A program made the translations under genes and the position numbers. The notes beneath the pieces are model-generated. The model searched no databases, was not told the origin of the DNA, and worked only from the letters and a program-made list of their open reading frames with translations. Below are positions 27,821 through 37,096 of a DNA stretch of 64,000 bases, piece by piece; position 1 is the stretch's first letter, and the number at the start of each line of letters is the position of its first letter. Source of the DNA: Lacibacter luteus (GTDB taxonomy: Bacteria; Bacteroidota; Bacteroidia; Chitinophagales; Chitinophagaceae); assembly GCF_004118265.1 (NCBI RefSeq), contig NZ_SDHW01000005.1, positions 124,001 through 188,000 on the forward strand, in the 5' to 3' direction.

Positions 27821-29748
27821 CGAACAATCACCGTTCCCAATGCTTTGGTTAATTCCATCTCCAGTTCTTTCAGATGCTGATGTGTTTTAATGAGTGTGAT
27901 CAGTTCTTCATCGTTATGCGGCAGTTCCATATCACGTTGGTTTTCTTCAATCATTTTTTTGATCTTACGCAACTTCAGATAGGTTAAAACCGATTGCAGT
28001 TCCTGTATGTACAGGTCTTCTTTTGTAGGAAATGGTTTTTCGTAAATACGAATCCAGTTCGGACTTAATTCGTTGCCGAATTCGGATAAGGAAACGGTGA
28101 GTTTACTGATGTTCTGATCTTCATGAAAAATAAATCCTTTTAAGGTAGGTTCTGCACCCTGTTGATAAGCTTCACGATAAACCGTTGACAAATGCAGCAG
28201 CTCTGCATCTTCAATCATACCCCATTCATCTATTTCTGCAAACACATGCTGTGCAACTGTTGTTTGCTCATCCCAATGCAATAAGCCAAACTCAAGCAAC
28301 AGGCAAACCAATGCCCGTTCATTTTTTATATCAAGATTAAAAAACTCAACACTGTCGGTATAACCAAATTCAGGAGGAGGCATATCCGGTGGCACATCGG
28401 TAACCACCTGTTGAAACCGTTCTTCCTGTTTAATTATACGTTCGCTGGTGAGTTTATTTACCAATGTGAGTAAACCAGCTTCATCGATTTTCAGCAGCTC
28501 TGCACTCTTCTTAATGTAATCCTGCTTGCGTGTAAAGTCTTCAACCTTGTTAATACGGCTGATGCTTTCTGCAATGGTATTAACAGCTGCAGCTTTTTTG
28601 GTTGAATCGTTACCTGCATCTTTCAGCATTACTTCCAGCTGAAAAAGGATCACATCTTTTTTATTGTTACGGATAAACTCATTGAAGCCCTGTGCACCAA
28701 CTTTGTTTACATAACTGTCGGGATCTTCATTATCCGGAATAAGAACAAGACGAACATTCAACCCTTCTTCCAATGCAAGATCCAAACCACGCATGGCCGC
28801 TTTTACACCTGCAGCATCACCATCGTAAAGAATGGTAAGATTGTTACTGTATTTTTTGATCAACCGTAATTGATCAGGAGTCAACGAAGTGCCACCGCTT
28901 GCTACAACATTTTCAATGCCTGCCTGGTGTAAAGAAACCACATCGGTATAACCTTCTACCAGCAAACATTCATCGTTCTTATCAATGGCCTGTCTTGCGA
29001 AATAAGTGCCGTACAGAATTTTACTCTTAACATACACTTCGTTCTCCGGCGTATTGATGTACTTGGGTGCGTTTTCTTTTTTACCAATGATGCGTGCACC
29101 AAAGCCAATGATCTTACCGGTATTGTTATGAATAGGGAAGATGATGCGTTCACGATAGTTATCCATCAACTCACCATTGCGTTCGGCAACAATACCTGTT
29201 TTGGTCAACAGCTCAGGATTGTATTGTTGTTTGATGGCTTCACTTGTAAAAGCATCACGCTGGCGGGGAGAATAACCGATCTGGAATTTGTGAATGATAT
29301 CTTCCCGAAAGCCACGTTCTTTCAAATAGCTTAATGCAATAGACTGGCCTTCTTCTGTTTCAAATAATTGCTTTGCAAAAAACTGCTGAGCAAACGAATT
29401 GATGATATAAAGACTGTCGGCGGTTTGCCGCATTTCTTTTACCTGCGGCGAAGAATAAGTTTCTTCAACTGTTACATTGTATTTGTTGGCAAGAAATTTC
29501 AATGCATCTACATAGCTGTATTTCTCATGCTCCATGAGAAAGCTTACGGCATTACCACTCTTGCCACAACCAAAGCATTTAAAAAGTTCTTTTGCCGGCG
29601 ATACGGTAAAAGAAGGCGTTTTTTCGTTGTGAAAAGGACAGTTGCCGAGATAATTGGCTCCACGCTTCTTCAGTTTCACAAAGCCGCCTACTATTTCCAC
29701 AATATCAATGCGGCTTAAAATCTGTTGTATGGTTTCCTGCGAGATCAA
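27817..29748 (-). CDS. dnaG: DNA primase
   Basis: DnaG makes RNA primers for replication. The 640-odd residue product shows the N-terminal zinc-binding domain (CPFHNEKTPSF, then KCFGCGKSGN), the Toprim-centred catalytic domain (LLVEGYTDVVSLHQAGIENVVASGGTSL is split over conserved acidic sites), and YDGDAAGVKAA. No ATG fits. Two TTG codons are candidates, at 29757 (giving PPLISQET) and 29748 (giving ISQETIQQ); the second is preferred because it gives the usual family N-terminus. Convergent with PAP2 and divergent from prfB. Confidence 0.93.
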   Translation of the reverse strand: MISQETIQQILSRIDIVEIVGGFVKLKKRGANYLGNCPFHNEKTPSFTVSPAKELFKCFGCGKSGNAVSFLMEHEKYSYVDALKFLANKYNVTVEETYSSPQVKEMRQTADSLYIINSFAQQFFAKQLFETEEGQSIALSYLKERGFREDIIHKFQIGYSPRQRDAFTSEAIKQQYNPELLTKTGIVAERNGELMDNYRERIIFPIHNNTGKIIGFGARIIGKKENAPKYINTPENEVYVKSKILYGTYFARQAIDKNDECLLVEGYTDVVSLHQAGIENVVASGGTSLTPDQLRLIKKYSNNLTILYDGDAAGVKAAMRGLDLALEEGLNVRLVLIPDNEDPDSYVNKVGAQGFNEFIRNNKKDVILFQLEVMLKDAGNDSTKKAAAVNTIAESISRINKVEDFTRKQDYIKKSAELLKIDEAGLLTLVNKLTSERIIKQEERFQQVVTDVPPDMPPPEFGYTDSVEFFNLDIKNERALVCLLLEFGLLHWDEQTTVAQHVFAEIDEWGMIEDAELLHLSTVYREAYQQGAEPTLKGFIFHEDQNISKLTVSLSEFGNELSPNWIRIYEKPFPTKEDLYIQELQSVLTYLKLRKIKKMIEENQRDMELPHNDEELITLIKTHQHLKELEMELTKALGTVIVR

Positions 29749-29767
29749 GGGGGGCAAATTACGAAAA

Positions 29768-29880
29768 GTACGAAAGACGGGAAGAAAGAAAGTCGGAAAG
29801 CCCGAAAGTATCAGGCTGATAAATGAACGACTTGTTTCTTTCTGACTTCCGGACTATAAGCTTCCCGACTTTCCGACTGT
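29768..29880. repeat. AGTCGGAAAG palindromic repeat between dnaG and prfB
   Basis: The gap between the divergent dnaG and prfB starts contains AGTCGGAAAGCCCGAAAG near 29790 and, 60 bases on, CTTCCCGACTTTCCGACT. Together they form a large imperfect palindrome with GAAAGACGGGAAG and CTTTCTGACTTCC flanks. The same family lies in frame inside hutU at about 43.28 kb. Confidence 0.75.
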
Positions 29881-29902
29881 TTCCCTTACATTTGCACCCG
29901 TT

Positions 29903-30998
29903 ATGACACTAGAAAAATTAAACGATATAAGGGAACGCATTCTTGTCCTGAGGAGGTTTCTTTGACGTCGAGAGCCGTCAATATAAAATCACAGAAGACA
30001 AACAACTCTCTCTAAGTCCCGGTTTTTGGGACGATAACAAGCGGGCAACTGAAATTCTGAAAGAAATCAAGAACAACGAGTATTGGGTAAATCTCTACGA
30101 TGAAACCAGTACAGCTGTTGAAGATTTTGCTGTGCTCTTCGAGTTCTGGAAAGGCGGCGACGCTACAGAAGAAGAAACAAAAGAAGCATTTGAAAAAGCC
30201 ATCAACGCTATTGAAGATGCTGAGTTTAAAAGTACACTCAATCAGCCGGAAGATGAACTGCCTGCAGTTTTACAGATCAACTCAGGTGCTGGTGGTACAG
30301 AAAGCCAGGATTGGGCCGAAATGCTTGCACGTATGTATCGCATGTATGGCGAAAAGCAGGGCTGGAAAGTAACTGAAATGGATTGGCAGGATGGTGATGG
30401 TGCCGGTATTAAAACCTGTACGTATCAATTCGATGGTCCGTTTGCGTATGGTTTCCTGAAAGCTGAAAGTGGTGTGCATCGTTTGGTGCGTATTTCACCA
30501 TTTGACAGTAATGCAAGACGACATACTTCTTTTGTGAGCGTTTATGTTTACCCGTTAGTTGACGATACGATTACTATTGAGATCAACCCTGCTGATGTAA
30601 AAATGGAAACATCACGAAGTGGTGGTGCCGGTGGACAGAACGTAAACAAAGTAGAAACGAAAGTACAGTTAACGCATATCCCAACAGGCATTGTGGTGGT
30701 TTGTCAGCAGGATAGAAGCCAGCTGGGTAACCGTGAACTGGCCATGCAGATGTTGAAGAGCCGTTTGTACGAAATGGAATTGCAAAAGCGTAATGAATTG
30801 AAGGATGCCACCAATGCAAAGAAGAAAAAGATCGAGTGGGGCAGTCAGATACGCAGTTATGTATTCCATCCGTACAAGATGATCAAAGACCATCGTACCG
30901 ATTTTGAAGTAGGTAATGTAGGCCCTGTGATGGATGGCGAACTGGATGGTTTCATCAAAGCTTATTTGATGAGTGAGAAAGAATCGGAATCGAATTAA
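29903..30998 (+). CDS. prfB: Peptide chain release factor 2, programmed +1 frameshift
   Basis: RF2 ends translation at UGA and UAA. The first frame starts at ATG 29903 and stops at a TGA at 29963-29965; the rest continues in the +1 frame from 29964. The slip site is CTT TGA C, directly after an AGGAGG Shine-Dalgarno-like stretch, the well-known prfB arrangement in which low RF2 allows frameshifting. The joined product is 364 residues: 20 from the first frame (ending LRRFL), then [12 protein letters not shown]. It has the RF2 SPF tripeptide ([11 protein letters not shown]) and the GGQ loop ([20 protein letters not shown]). Read without the shift it would look like a short peptide plus an N-truncated protein. 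Confidence 0.97.
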
Positions 30999-31016
30999 TT
31001 TGAATGAGTTTAATAA

Positions 31017-31048
31017 AAATGCCCTCGCTGAAGCGGGGGTATTTTTTT
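31017..31048 (+). terminator. Rho-independent terminator after prfB
   Basis: An imperfect stem ATGCCCTCGC / GCGGGGGTAT with loop TGAA is followed by seven T. Confidence 0.75.
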
Positions 31049-31147
31049 GTGCAAACGGAAGCGCAAGGCATATGAGCGATAGTTTGTACCTTGCGCCCAT
31101 CTTTAAACCTGCCTTTGGGCGGATCGTAAAAAGCAAAACTCACACGT

Positions 31148-32779
31148 ATGAATCTTGGTTATTTCAGTTATCCCTTACCGGCCAATGAGCCTGTTTTAAA
31201 TTATGCACCCGGTTCAGCCGAAAAGAAACGTTTGAAAGAAGTATTAGCCGAATTAAAAAGTAAAGAAGTGGATGTGCCGATGTACATCGGTGGTAAAGAA
31301 GTTCGTACCAATAAAAAATACAAATTAACTGCTCCGCATGAACACAAACATGTGCTGGGTTATTATCATGAAGGTGAAGAGAAACATGTACAGCAGGCTG
31401 TTGATGCTGCCTTAGCAGCAAAAGAAGCATGGGCCAACATGAGTTGGGAAAACCGTGCAAATATTTTCCTTCGTGCAGCAGATCTGATCGCAACCAAGTA
31501 TCGTCCGTACATGAACGGTACAACCATGCTGGGACAAAGTAAGAATGCTTACCAGGCAGAAATTGATGCTGCATGTGAGATCATCGACTTCCTTAAATTC
31601 AATGTTCATTTCTTAAGTGAAATTTATCGTCAGCAGCCCATCAGTGGTGCAGGTATGCATAACCGTATGGAGTATCGTCCGCTTGAAGGGTTTGTACTCG
31701 CTGTAACACCATTCAACTTTACTGCTATTGGTGGTAACCTGCCAACAAGTGCTGCCATGTGTGGTAATGTGGTGATCTGGAAACCGGCGCATACACAGAT
31801 CTACAGTGCACAAATGTTCATGAAGATTTTAAAAGAAGCAGGCTTGCCTGATGGCGTGATTAATTTGATTTATGTTGATGGCCCAACTGTAGGCAAAGTT
31901 TGTTTTACACATAGAGAATTTGCGGGTGTACACTTCACCGGTTCAACTGGTGTGTTCAACAACATGTGGGAAACCATTGGTAAGAACATGAGCATGTATC
32001 GTTCGTATCCACGCATTGTTGGTGAAACAGGTGGTAAAGATTTTGTGATGGTGCATAAGAGTGCCGATCCTGATGTGGTGGCAACAGCATTGCTCCGTGG
32101 TGCATTTGAATACCAGGGGCAAAAATGCTCTGCTGCATCTCGTGCTTATCTGCCTTCAAACATCGCAGAAAAAGTAAAGAAGAAACTGGTTGCAGGTGTA
32201 AACAGTTTTAAAGTAGGTACTGTAGAAGACTTTACAAATTTTGTGAATGCGGTGATCGATGAAAAGAGTTTTGACAAGATCAAATCATACATAGATGCTG
32301 CTAAACGTTCAAAGAAAGCAAGCATCTTAGTTGGTGGCGAATGCAATAAGAAAGAAGGTTATTTTGTTCAGCCAACAGTGATTGAAACTACTGATGCGAA
32401 ATATACAACCATGTACGAAGAAATTTTCGGACCGGTGTTGACCATCTATGTTTATCCTGCAAACGAATATGAAAAAACATTAGAGCTGGTTGATTCAACT
32501 TCGCCTTATGCATTAACAGGATCCATCATTGCACAGGATCGTTATGCAGTTGAACTGGCTACTTCTAAATTGCGCAACAGTGCAGGTAACTTCTACATCA
32601 ATGATAAACCAACAGGCGCAGTTGTAGGTCAGCAACCATTTGGTGGTGCAAGAGCAAGTGGTACAAATGATAAAGCAGGTAGTATTTTAAATCTCTATCG
32701 TTGGTTAAGTGCAAGAACAATTAAAGAAACATTTAATCCGCCAACAGATTATCGTTATCCATTCCTTTCAGAAGAATAA
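31148..32779 (+). CDS. pruA: L-glutamate gamma-semialdehyde (1-pyrroline-5-carboxylate) dehydrogenase
   Basis: This enzyme oxidises glutamate semialdehyde to glutamate with NAD, the last step of proline breakdown. The 543-residue product has TPFNFTAIGGNLPTSAAMCG with the NAD-binding fold, the catalytic Glu in VGETGGKDF and the catalytic Cys in YQGQKCSAASRAYLP. The length and N-terminus (PANEPVLNYAPGS) fit the stand-alone Bacteroidota form, and no proline dehydrogenase is fused or adjacent. A terminator follows. Confidence 0.95.
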   Translation: MNLGYFSYPLPANEPVLNYAPGSAEKKRLKEVLAELKSKEVDVPMYIGGKEVRTNKKYKLTAPHEHKHVLGYYHEGEEKHVQQAVDAALAAKEAWANMSWENRANIFLRAADLIATKYRPYMNGTTMLGQSKNAYQAEIDAACEIIDFLKFNVHFLSEIYRQQPISGAGMHNRMEYRPLEGFVLAVTPFNFTAIGGNLPTSAAMCGNVVIWKPAHTQIYSAQMFMKILKEAGLPDGVINLIYVDGPTVGKVCFTHREFAGVHFTGSTGVFNNMWETIGKNMSMYRSYPRIVGETGGKDFVMVHKSADPDVVATALLRGAFEYQGQKCSAASRAYLPSNIAEKVKKKLVAGVNSFKVGTVEDFTNFVNAVIDEKSFDKIKSYIDAAKRSKKASILVGGECNKKEGYFVQPTVIETTDAKYTTMYEEIFGPVLTIYVYPANEYEKTLELVDSTSPYALTGSIIAQDRYAVELATSKLRNSAGNFYINDKPTGAVVGQQPFGGARASGTNDKAGSILNLYRWLSARTIKETFNPPTDYRYPFLSEE

Positions 32780-32803
32780 ATCATCTGATAAATAAAAATT
32801 GCA

Positions 32804-32830
32804 AAAGCTGCCCGCAAGGGTGGCTTTTTG
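32804..32830 (+). terminator. Rho-independent terminator after pruA
   Basis: The arms AAAGCTGCCC and GGGTGGCTTT surround GCAA and are followed by T residues. Confidence 0.75.
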
Positions 32831-32954
32831 TTTTTATTCAATTACTTATAAAAGTCTGTATCATGATTCGGTCACTGCAATAACTGTTTTGGCACGGTTT
32901 TTTAAAGGGTAGGTTTGTCTTCGCCGGCGATATTGTTCATTAAAATCAATTACA

Positions 32955-33527
32955 ATGAAAGCATTAATAATTTCAGGAGCATTTTTATTTATGGCAGGAT
33001 CTGTGTTTGCACAACATAACAATGTGCATGTAGGTTTGAAAGGAGGTTTGAATATTTCCAATCTTGCAAGTTCACCCAATGCAGGTTACGATGCGAAAGC
33101 AGGATTTCATGCAGGCGGTTTAGCACATATACATCTTAATAAATCCTGGGCTATACAACCGGAAATTATGTATTCCGGACAAGGTGCGCAAAACAGCAGT
33201 ACAAAAACCAGATTGCATTATGTAAATGTACCTGTTCAGTTGCAATACATGTTCGATCGTGGTTTCCGTATTCAAACAGGGCCACAGGTAGGTGTGTTGG
33301 CAGCAGCTAACGTACAACAAGGCGATGTAAAAACCAATGTAAAAAGTTCGTTCAAAACTGCAGATGTTGGTTGGACGATTGGTGCCAGTTATGTTGGTGA
33401 GTCAGGTATTGGTGTTGATGCACGCTATAATTACGGATTCACAAATATTAATGATGCGAGCTCGGTAAACTTGTATAATCGAAACGTGCAGGTAGGTGTG
33501 TTCTATGTATTTAAACACAAATATTAA
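32955..33527 (+). CDS. Outer-membrane beta-barrel (OmpA/PorT-like) protein
   Basis: A small porin-like protein of 190 residues with a signal peptide (ALIISGAFLFMAGSVFAQ). The repeated strand pattern includes VHVGLKGGLNISNLAS, GFHAGGLAHIHLNKSWAIQPEIMYSGQGA, GFRIQTGPQVGVLAAAN and VGVFYVFKHKY. This is typical of the outer-membrane beta-barrel family with the PorT fold widespread in Bacteroidota. Function is not known. It is monocistronic, with the convergent DUF2459-type gene following. Confidence 0.85.
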   Translation: MKALIISGAFLFMAGSVFAQHNNVHVGLKGGLNISNLASSPNAGYDAKAGFHAGGLAHIHLNKSWAIQPEIMYSGQGAQNSSTKTRLHYVNVPVQLQYMFDRGFRIQTGPQVGVLAAANVQQGDVKTNVKSSFKTADVGWTIGASYVGESGIGVDARYNYGFTNINDASSVNLYNRNVQVGVFYVFKHKY

Positions 33528-33574
33528 TACAAGAAAATTGTTGATGAAGCTGTACGAATACTTTTCGTACAGCT

Positions 33575-34270
33575 TTATTTTTTTAACTGGTGGAATAAGC
33601 CCCAGCCAAAAGGCGAAAAAGTTGCAGTTCGGATAGAGCAGGCATGAAGTGCATTACTTGTCCATTGATTACAGGTTGTGAAAAGGCCATACTGTAACGT
33701 TGATTTATACATGTAATCGTAACCATAAAAACCTTTGTAGGAATGCACAATAGGTTTGCCATCCGATGTTTGAAAACTCCATTGAATATAGTTGATCAGT
33801 TGCCTGTATTGGCTTGTCGACAAATAGCGTTTAACCGTTACCGGTTGTTTTAAAGGCCATACCGTATCTCTCCATTGTACATGCATTATACTGTTGTTGT
33901 TTGGCAGTGCAACAATTTCGGCAACTGTTGAAAAACGGTGCCGTTCATTTGCTGCAACTTCCGTCATCCAGTCTGCATCGGCCCATGCAATGCTGATGAA
34001 TTTTTTGTTTTGATGTTTACGTATTGTATCATCATTAAACCAATTCATCCAGTTGATGAGATGCAATGAATCTTCAACAGGCAAATACAGTTCGGTGTGA
34101 AATCCATCGCCATGTATGAGCAGGGGAATGCCGGAACTGTTTTTTACTTCATGTTTGTTACGGGGCCAGAAACAGCCGATCAATGTAAACAGAATGTACA
34201 GCAACAACAGATCGAAAAACAGTTGCAGCAGAAAGAAGAACAGGTTTTTGATATGTATCAGCCAACGCAT
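33575..34270 (-). CDS. DUF2459 (TIGR02117) family membrane-anchored protein
   Basis: The 231-residue product has an N-terminal membrane anchor (IKNLFFFLLQLFFDLLLLYI) and the family features: IHGDGFHTELYLPVE early, FISIAWADADWMT in the middle, and a late GLFTTCNQWTSNALHACSIRT with the conserved Cys and aromatic residues of TIGR02117. The TTG at 34279 is rejected for the ATG at 34270. The biochemical role of the family is not known. The gene overlaps the leader region of pyrR on the opposite strand. Confidence 0.8.
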   Translation of the reverse strand: MRWLIHIKNLFFFLLQLFFDLLLLYILFTLIGCFWPRNKHEVKNSSGIPLLIHGDGFHTELYLPVEDSLHLINWMNWFNDDTIRKHQNKKFISIAWADADWMTEVAANERHRFSTVAEIVALPNNNSIMHVQWRDTVWPLKQPVTVKRYLSTSQYRQLINYIQWSFQTSDGKPIVHSYKGFYGYDYMYKSTLQYGLFTTCNQWTSNALHACSIRTATFSPFGWGLFHQLKK

Positions 34271-34327
34271 CAAAACCAATTTAAGCTATTTACTACGAAG
34301 TGTTTATTTTTATCAAAATTTCAGCGA

Positions 34328-34837
34328 GTGAAAACGATCTTATCAAACGAACAGTTACAACTTACTATACAACGCCTCAGCCATCAGTTGATCGAAAATC
34401 ATTACCCGTTTACCGATACGGTGATCGTTGGCCTGCAGCCGAGAGGTATTTTCCTGGCCGATAAAATTGTAAAAGCCATTCGTGAGAACTATCCCGATGT
34501 AAAATTGCAATACGGCAAACTCGATATTACATTTTATCGTGATGATGTGCACAAGGAATTGCATGTGGCCAATCAAACCACCATTGATTTCGATATCGAA
34601 AACAAAAACGTCATTCTCATTGACGATGTGCTGTACACCGGCCGTACCATCCGTGCTGCCATGGATGCATTGGTCGATTTTGGTCGCCCGGCCAAAGTGG
34701 AGTTGCTCGTGCTGGTCGATAGGCGTTTCAACCGCCAGTTACCCATTCAGCCCGATTATACCGGCAAGGCCATTGATTCAATCCTCAGCCAAAAAGTAAC
34801 GGTTGACTGGGAAAAACCGGAAGTTGTGTTGCATTAG
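34328..34837 (+). CDS. pyrR: Bifunctional pyr operon regulator / uracil phosphoribosyltransferase
   Basis: PyrR senses uridine nucleotides and can form UMP from uracil and PRPP. The 169-residue product has the PRPP-binding motif NVILIDDVLYTGRTIRAAMDAL and the flexible-loop segment GLQPRGIFLADKI, as in PyrR. The start is a GTG at 34328; the open frame continues upstream, but that part overlaps the divergent DUF2459 gene and is not conserved. pyrB lies 2.2 kb downstream on the same strand, separated by a terminator and a sigma factor operon. Confidence 0.87.
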   Translation: MKTILSNEQLQLTIQRLSHQLIENHYPFTDTVIVGLQPRGIFLADKIVKAIRENYPDVKLQYGKLDITFYRDDVHKELHVANQTTIDFDIENKNVILIDDVLYTGRTIRAAMDALVDFGRPAKVELLVLVDRRFNRQLPIQPDYTGKAIDSILSQKVTVDWEKPEVVLH

Positions 34838-34887
34838 CAACCGGTCGGAACAACTGCCTGTGCACAAAAAAATATTCTTTTATGCCG

Positions 34888-34922
34888 CTCCCCAATCAGT
34901 AATTTGATTGGGGAGTTTTTTT
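34888..34922 (+). terminator. Strong rho-independent terminator after pyrR
   Basis: The 11-bp stem CTCCCCAATCA / TGATTGGGGAG with loop GTAATT is followed by seven T. It isolates pyrR from the downstream sigma factor operon. Confidence 0.92.
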
Positions 34923-34982
34923 ATGATCTTTTTTTCGACCTTTTTTCGATATTCCCGTATAATATTAAAACAGGCGCATTAC

Positions 34983-35534
34983 ATGCAGAATGGCTGGGAC
35001 ACTGAATTAATAGAGCGATGTAGAAAAGGAGATTCAAATGCATTCAGACAACTCGTAGATAACTACCAGGGGATGGTATATGTGTTTGCATTCAGGATGC
35101 TTTGCAACGAAGAAGATACAAAAGATGTGGTGCAGGAAACCTTTATTAAAGTGTGGAGAAACCTGTCGAAATACAATACTGCATTAAAGTTTACTACCTG
35201 GTTATATAAGATCACTGCTAACTGTTGCTACGATCATCTCAGGAAAGGAAGGCAGCGAAAACAACATGTGGAAATCGACCAGGTAAAGCATGTTTGTGAG
35301 CAAATGCTTCAAAGCAATATGGAGCAGAAGATTATTAATGAAGACCTGGCTGCGGTCATCAGCCAGCTTACACATCAACTTACGCCCAAGCAAAAGCTGG
35401 TGTTTACATTAAAAGAGTTGGAAGGATTTGAGGTAAATGAAATTTCAACCATCACTGATCTTTCGCCTGAAAAAATAAAAAGCAACCTATATCTCGCCCG
35501 AAAAAATATTCGTGAACAACTTGAAAAAATGTGA
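34983..35534 (+). CDS. Sigma-70 family (ECF-type) RNA polymerase sigma factor
   Basis: The 183-residue product has region 2 (YVFAFRMLCNEEDTKDVVQETFIKVWRNLSKY) and region 4 (LTPKQKLVFTLKELEGFEVNEIS, then a helix-turn-helix) in the small two-domain ECF layout. The ATG at 34983 is chosen because the frame before it runs through the terminator. Two small genes follow within a few bases and are likely its operon: a one-TM protein and a lipoprotein. This suggests regulation of an envelope response. Confidence 0.88.
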   Translation: MQNGWDTELIERCRKGDSNAFRQLVDNYQGMVYVFAFRMLCNEEDTKDVVQETFIKVWRNLSKYNTALKFTTWLYKITANCCYDHLRKGRQRKQHVEIDQVKHVCEQMLQSNMEQKIINEDLAAVISQLTHQLTPKQKLVFTLKELEGFEVNEISTITDLSPEKIKSNLYLARKNIREQLEKM

Positions 35535-35536
35535 GT

Positions 35537-35944
35537 ATGCAATCGTCGGATTCCTATCAAAAAATGATCACTGCTCTGCAAAATGCAAAACCGGCACCGG
35601 CCGATGCTGTAGGGCTGACCAATTCAATTATTGAAGCTATTGAGAAGGATAAAGGGAACAAACAAAAAAGCAGGATCTATTACCTGTTCAGGAATGTAAC
35701 AGTTAGTTCTGCTGCTATGTTAGCGGGTGTATTTCTCTATCAAACATTTTTAGTTGATGAGGAACAGTCGCACACAAAGCCAGGCATTGCAATAAATGCT
35801 CAAGCGCCGGAAAAACCAGCCTTAATTGACCGGGAGAATTTAGTGCAATCACTTAGGGCCTATATCAACGATCAAAAAACAGCAAGAGATAAATTCAAAA
35901 GACATATGCAGGATTATACATTCAACAATATAAACCAACGATAA
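35537..35944 (+). CDS. Single-pass membrane protein, possible anti-sigma factor
   Basis: A 135-residue protein with a cytoplasmic N-terminus (about 1-55), one membrane segment (about 62-78, NVTVSSAAMLAGVFLYQTF) and a charged C-terminus. It directly follows the ECF sigma factor stop (2 bases; a GTG start at 35531 would overlap the stop). Position and topology match small anti-sigma factors in Bacteroidota, but the sequence carries no clear zinc or anti-sigma motif. Confidence 0.65.
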   Translation: MQSSDSYQKMITALQNAKPAPADAVGLTNSIIEAIEKDKGNKQKSRIYYLFRNVTVSSAAMLAGVFLYQTFLVDEEQSHTKPGIAINAQAPEKPALIDRENLVQSLRAYINDQKTARDKFKRHMQDYTFNNINQR

Positions 35945-35946
35945 AG

Positions 35947-37038
35947 ATGAAGAAGATACTTTGGATAGTTTTAGCGGCAGCGCTCTATTCCTGCGAGCCG
36001 GGAAACATGACGACTATTGTTCATGCTGATGGAAGTTGTGAGCGGGTTTTTGTTGCAAAGGCCAATGATGCATTTATAAAAGGCGATAGCACAAACAATC
36101 CCTTCCCGGTTTCAATTGATAAAAACTGGAAAGTGGAATGGCAGTATAACGGAGATGAAAAATTCAGCGAATGGCCTTTAACCAATTGGACAAGGCAACC
36201 GCAAGACAGTGCGAAAGAAATGAAAGTGTATGCCACAAGAAAATTTGCATCAGCAAGAGAAATGGCAGAGAACTTTCGGTTTAATACCAAAAGCAAATGG
36301 AATGATCTTATTCCTAGGCCTGTATTTGAGAAAAAGTTCAGGTGGTTTTATACGTACTACAGTTACAGCGAAACCTATCCCCGTTTACCCATTAAATTTC
36401 CATTACCCATGGAAAACTATATGAGTAAAGAAGAAGCTGATTATTGGCTTACGGGTATGTCTGCTTTCGATAAAGGAATCAGTGGCATGGATCTGTATGA
36501 AAAACTGGATAACATAAAAGATAAATTTGAAACCTGGGCTTCTGCAAATGCATGGGAACTGCAATACGCAGCTGTGTTGCGTAACCTCCATCAATTCCCC
36601 GGTAATCCGGGTTCAGAAAAAATGGTACAGGAGAAGGATAGTATTTATAAATCGGTGAGCAACGAAAGCAAAGAAGATTATAAAGTAAAAAACATTGGCG
36701 AAGTATTGAACAGGCATTTTAACACGAATGCGTTTAATCCCTTACTGAATGAACAAAGTGAAATAAGCAGGGAAGTGAATAATCCAGTTGAGATGGAGAA
36801 GTTGAATGACTATACATCCACTTTTTTTAAATACCGGTTGGTGATGCCGGGACAATTACTAACAACCAACGGCATGATGGAGCAGGATACAATTTCCTGG
36901 AACCTCGATGCAACAAAGATGCTGAACAGCGATTATGTGCTCACTGCCACGTCAAAAAAGATGAATACATGGGTGGTTATTGTGTTCGGCATGATTGTGA
37001 TCCTTGCACTTGTACTATTGTTTCGAAAAAGGCCATAG
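35947..37038 (+). CDS. Lipoprotein with C-terminal membrane segment, unknown function
   Basis: Not recognised. It is 363 residues: a lipoprotein signal (WIVLAAALYSCEPG), a large soluble domain, and a C-terminal membrane helix (WVVIVFGMIVILALVLLF) followed by RKRP. The soluble domain is rich in Trp and Lys and has a central segment (GSEKMVQEKDSIYKSVS). Both ends being membrane-attached is unusual. It is the third gene of the sigma factor operon, 2 bases after the preceding stop, so it may sense or carry out the envelope response. Confidence 0.65.
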   Translation: MKKILWIVLAAALYSCEPGNMTTIVHADGSCERVFVAKANDAFIKGDSTNNPFPVSIDKNWKVEWQYNGDEKFSEWPLTNWTRQPQDSAKEMKVYATRKFASAREMAENFRFNTKSKWNDLIPRPVFEKKFRWFYTYYSYSETYPRLPIKFPLPMENYMSKEEADYWLTGMSAFDKGISGMDLYEKLDNIKDKFETWASANAWELQYAAVLRNLHQFPGNPGSEKMVQEKDSIYKSVSNESKEDYKVKNIGEVLNRHFNTNAFNPLLNEQSEISREVNNPVEMEKLNDYTSTFFKYRLVMPGQLLTTNGMMEQDTISWNLDATKMLNSDYVLTATSKKMNTWVVIVFGMIVILALVLLFRKRP

Positions 37039-37096
37039 GACCGCCCGGAAGGCTCAATTTTGACTGTTATCTAATTTGCTTTAACTTCGCCCTTTA

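Noticed and set aside
30132-30998. Truncated release factor gene
   Set aside because: The upstream frame and the CTT TGA C slip site make it a full-length frameshifted prfB.
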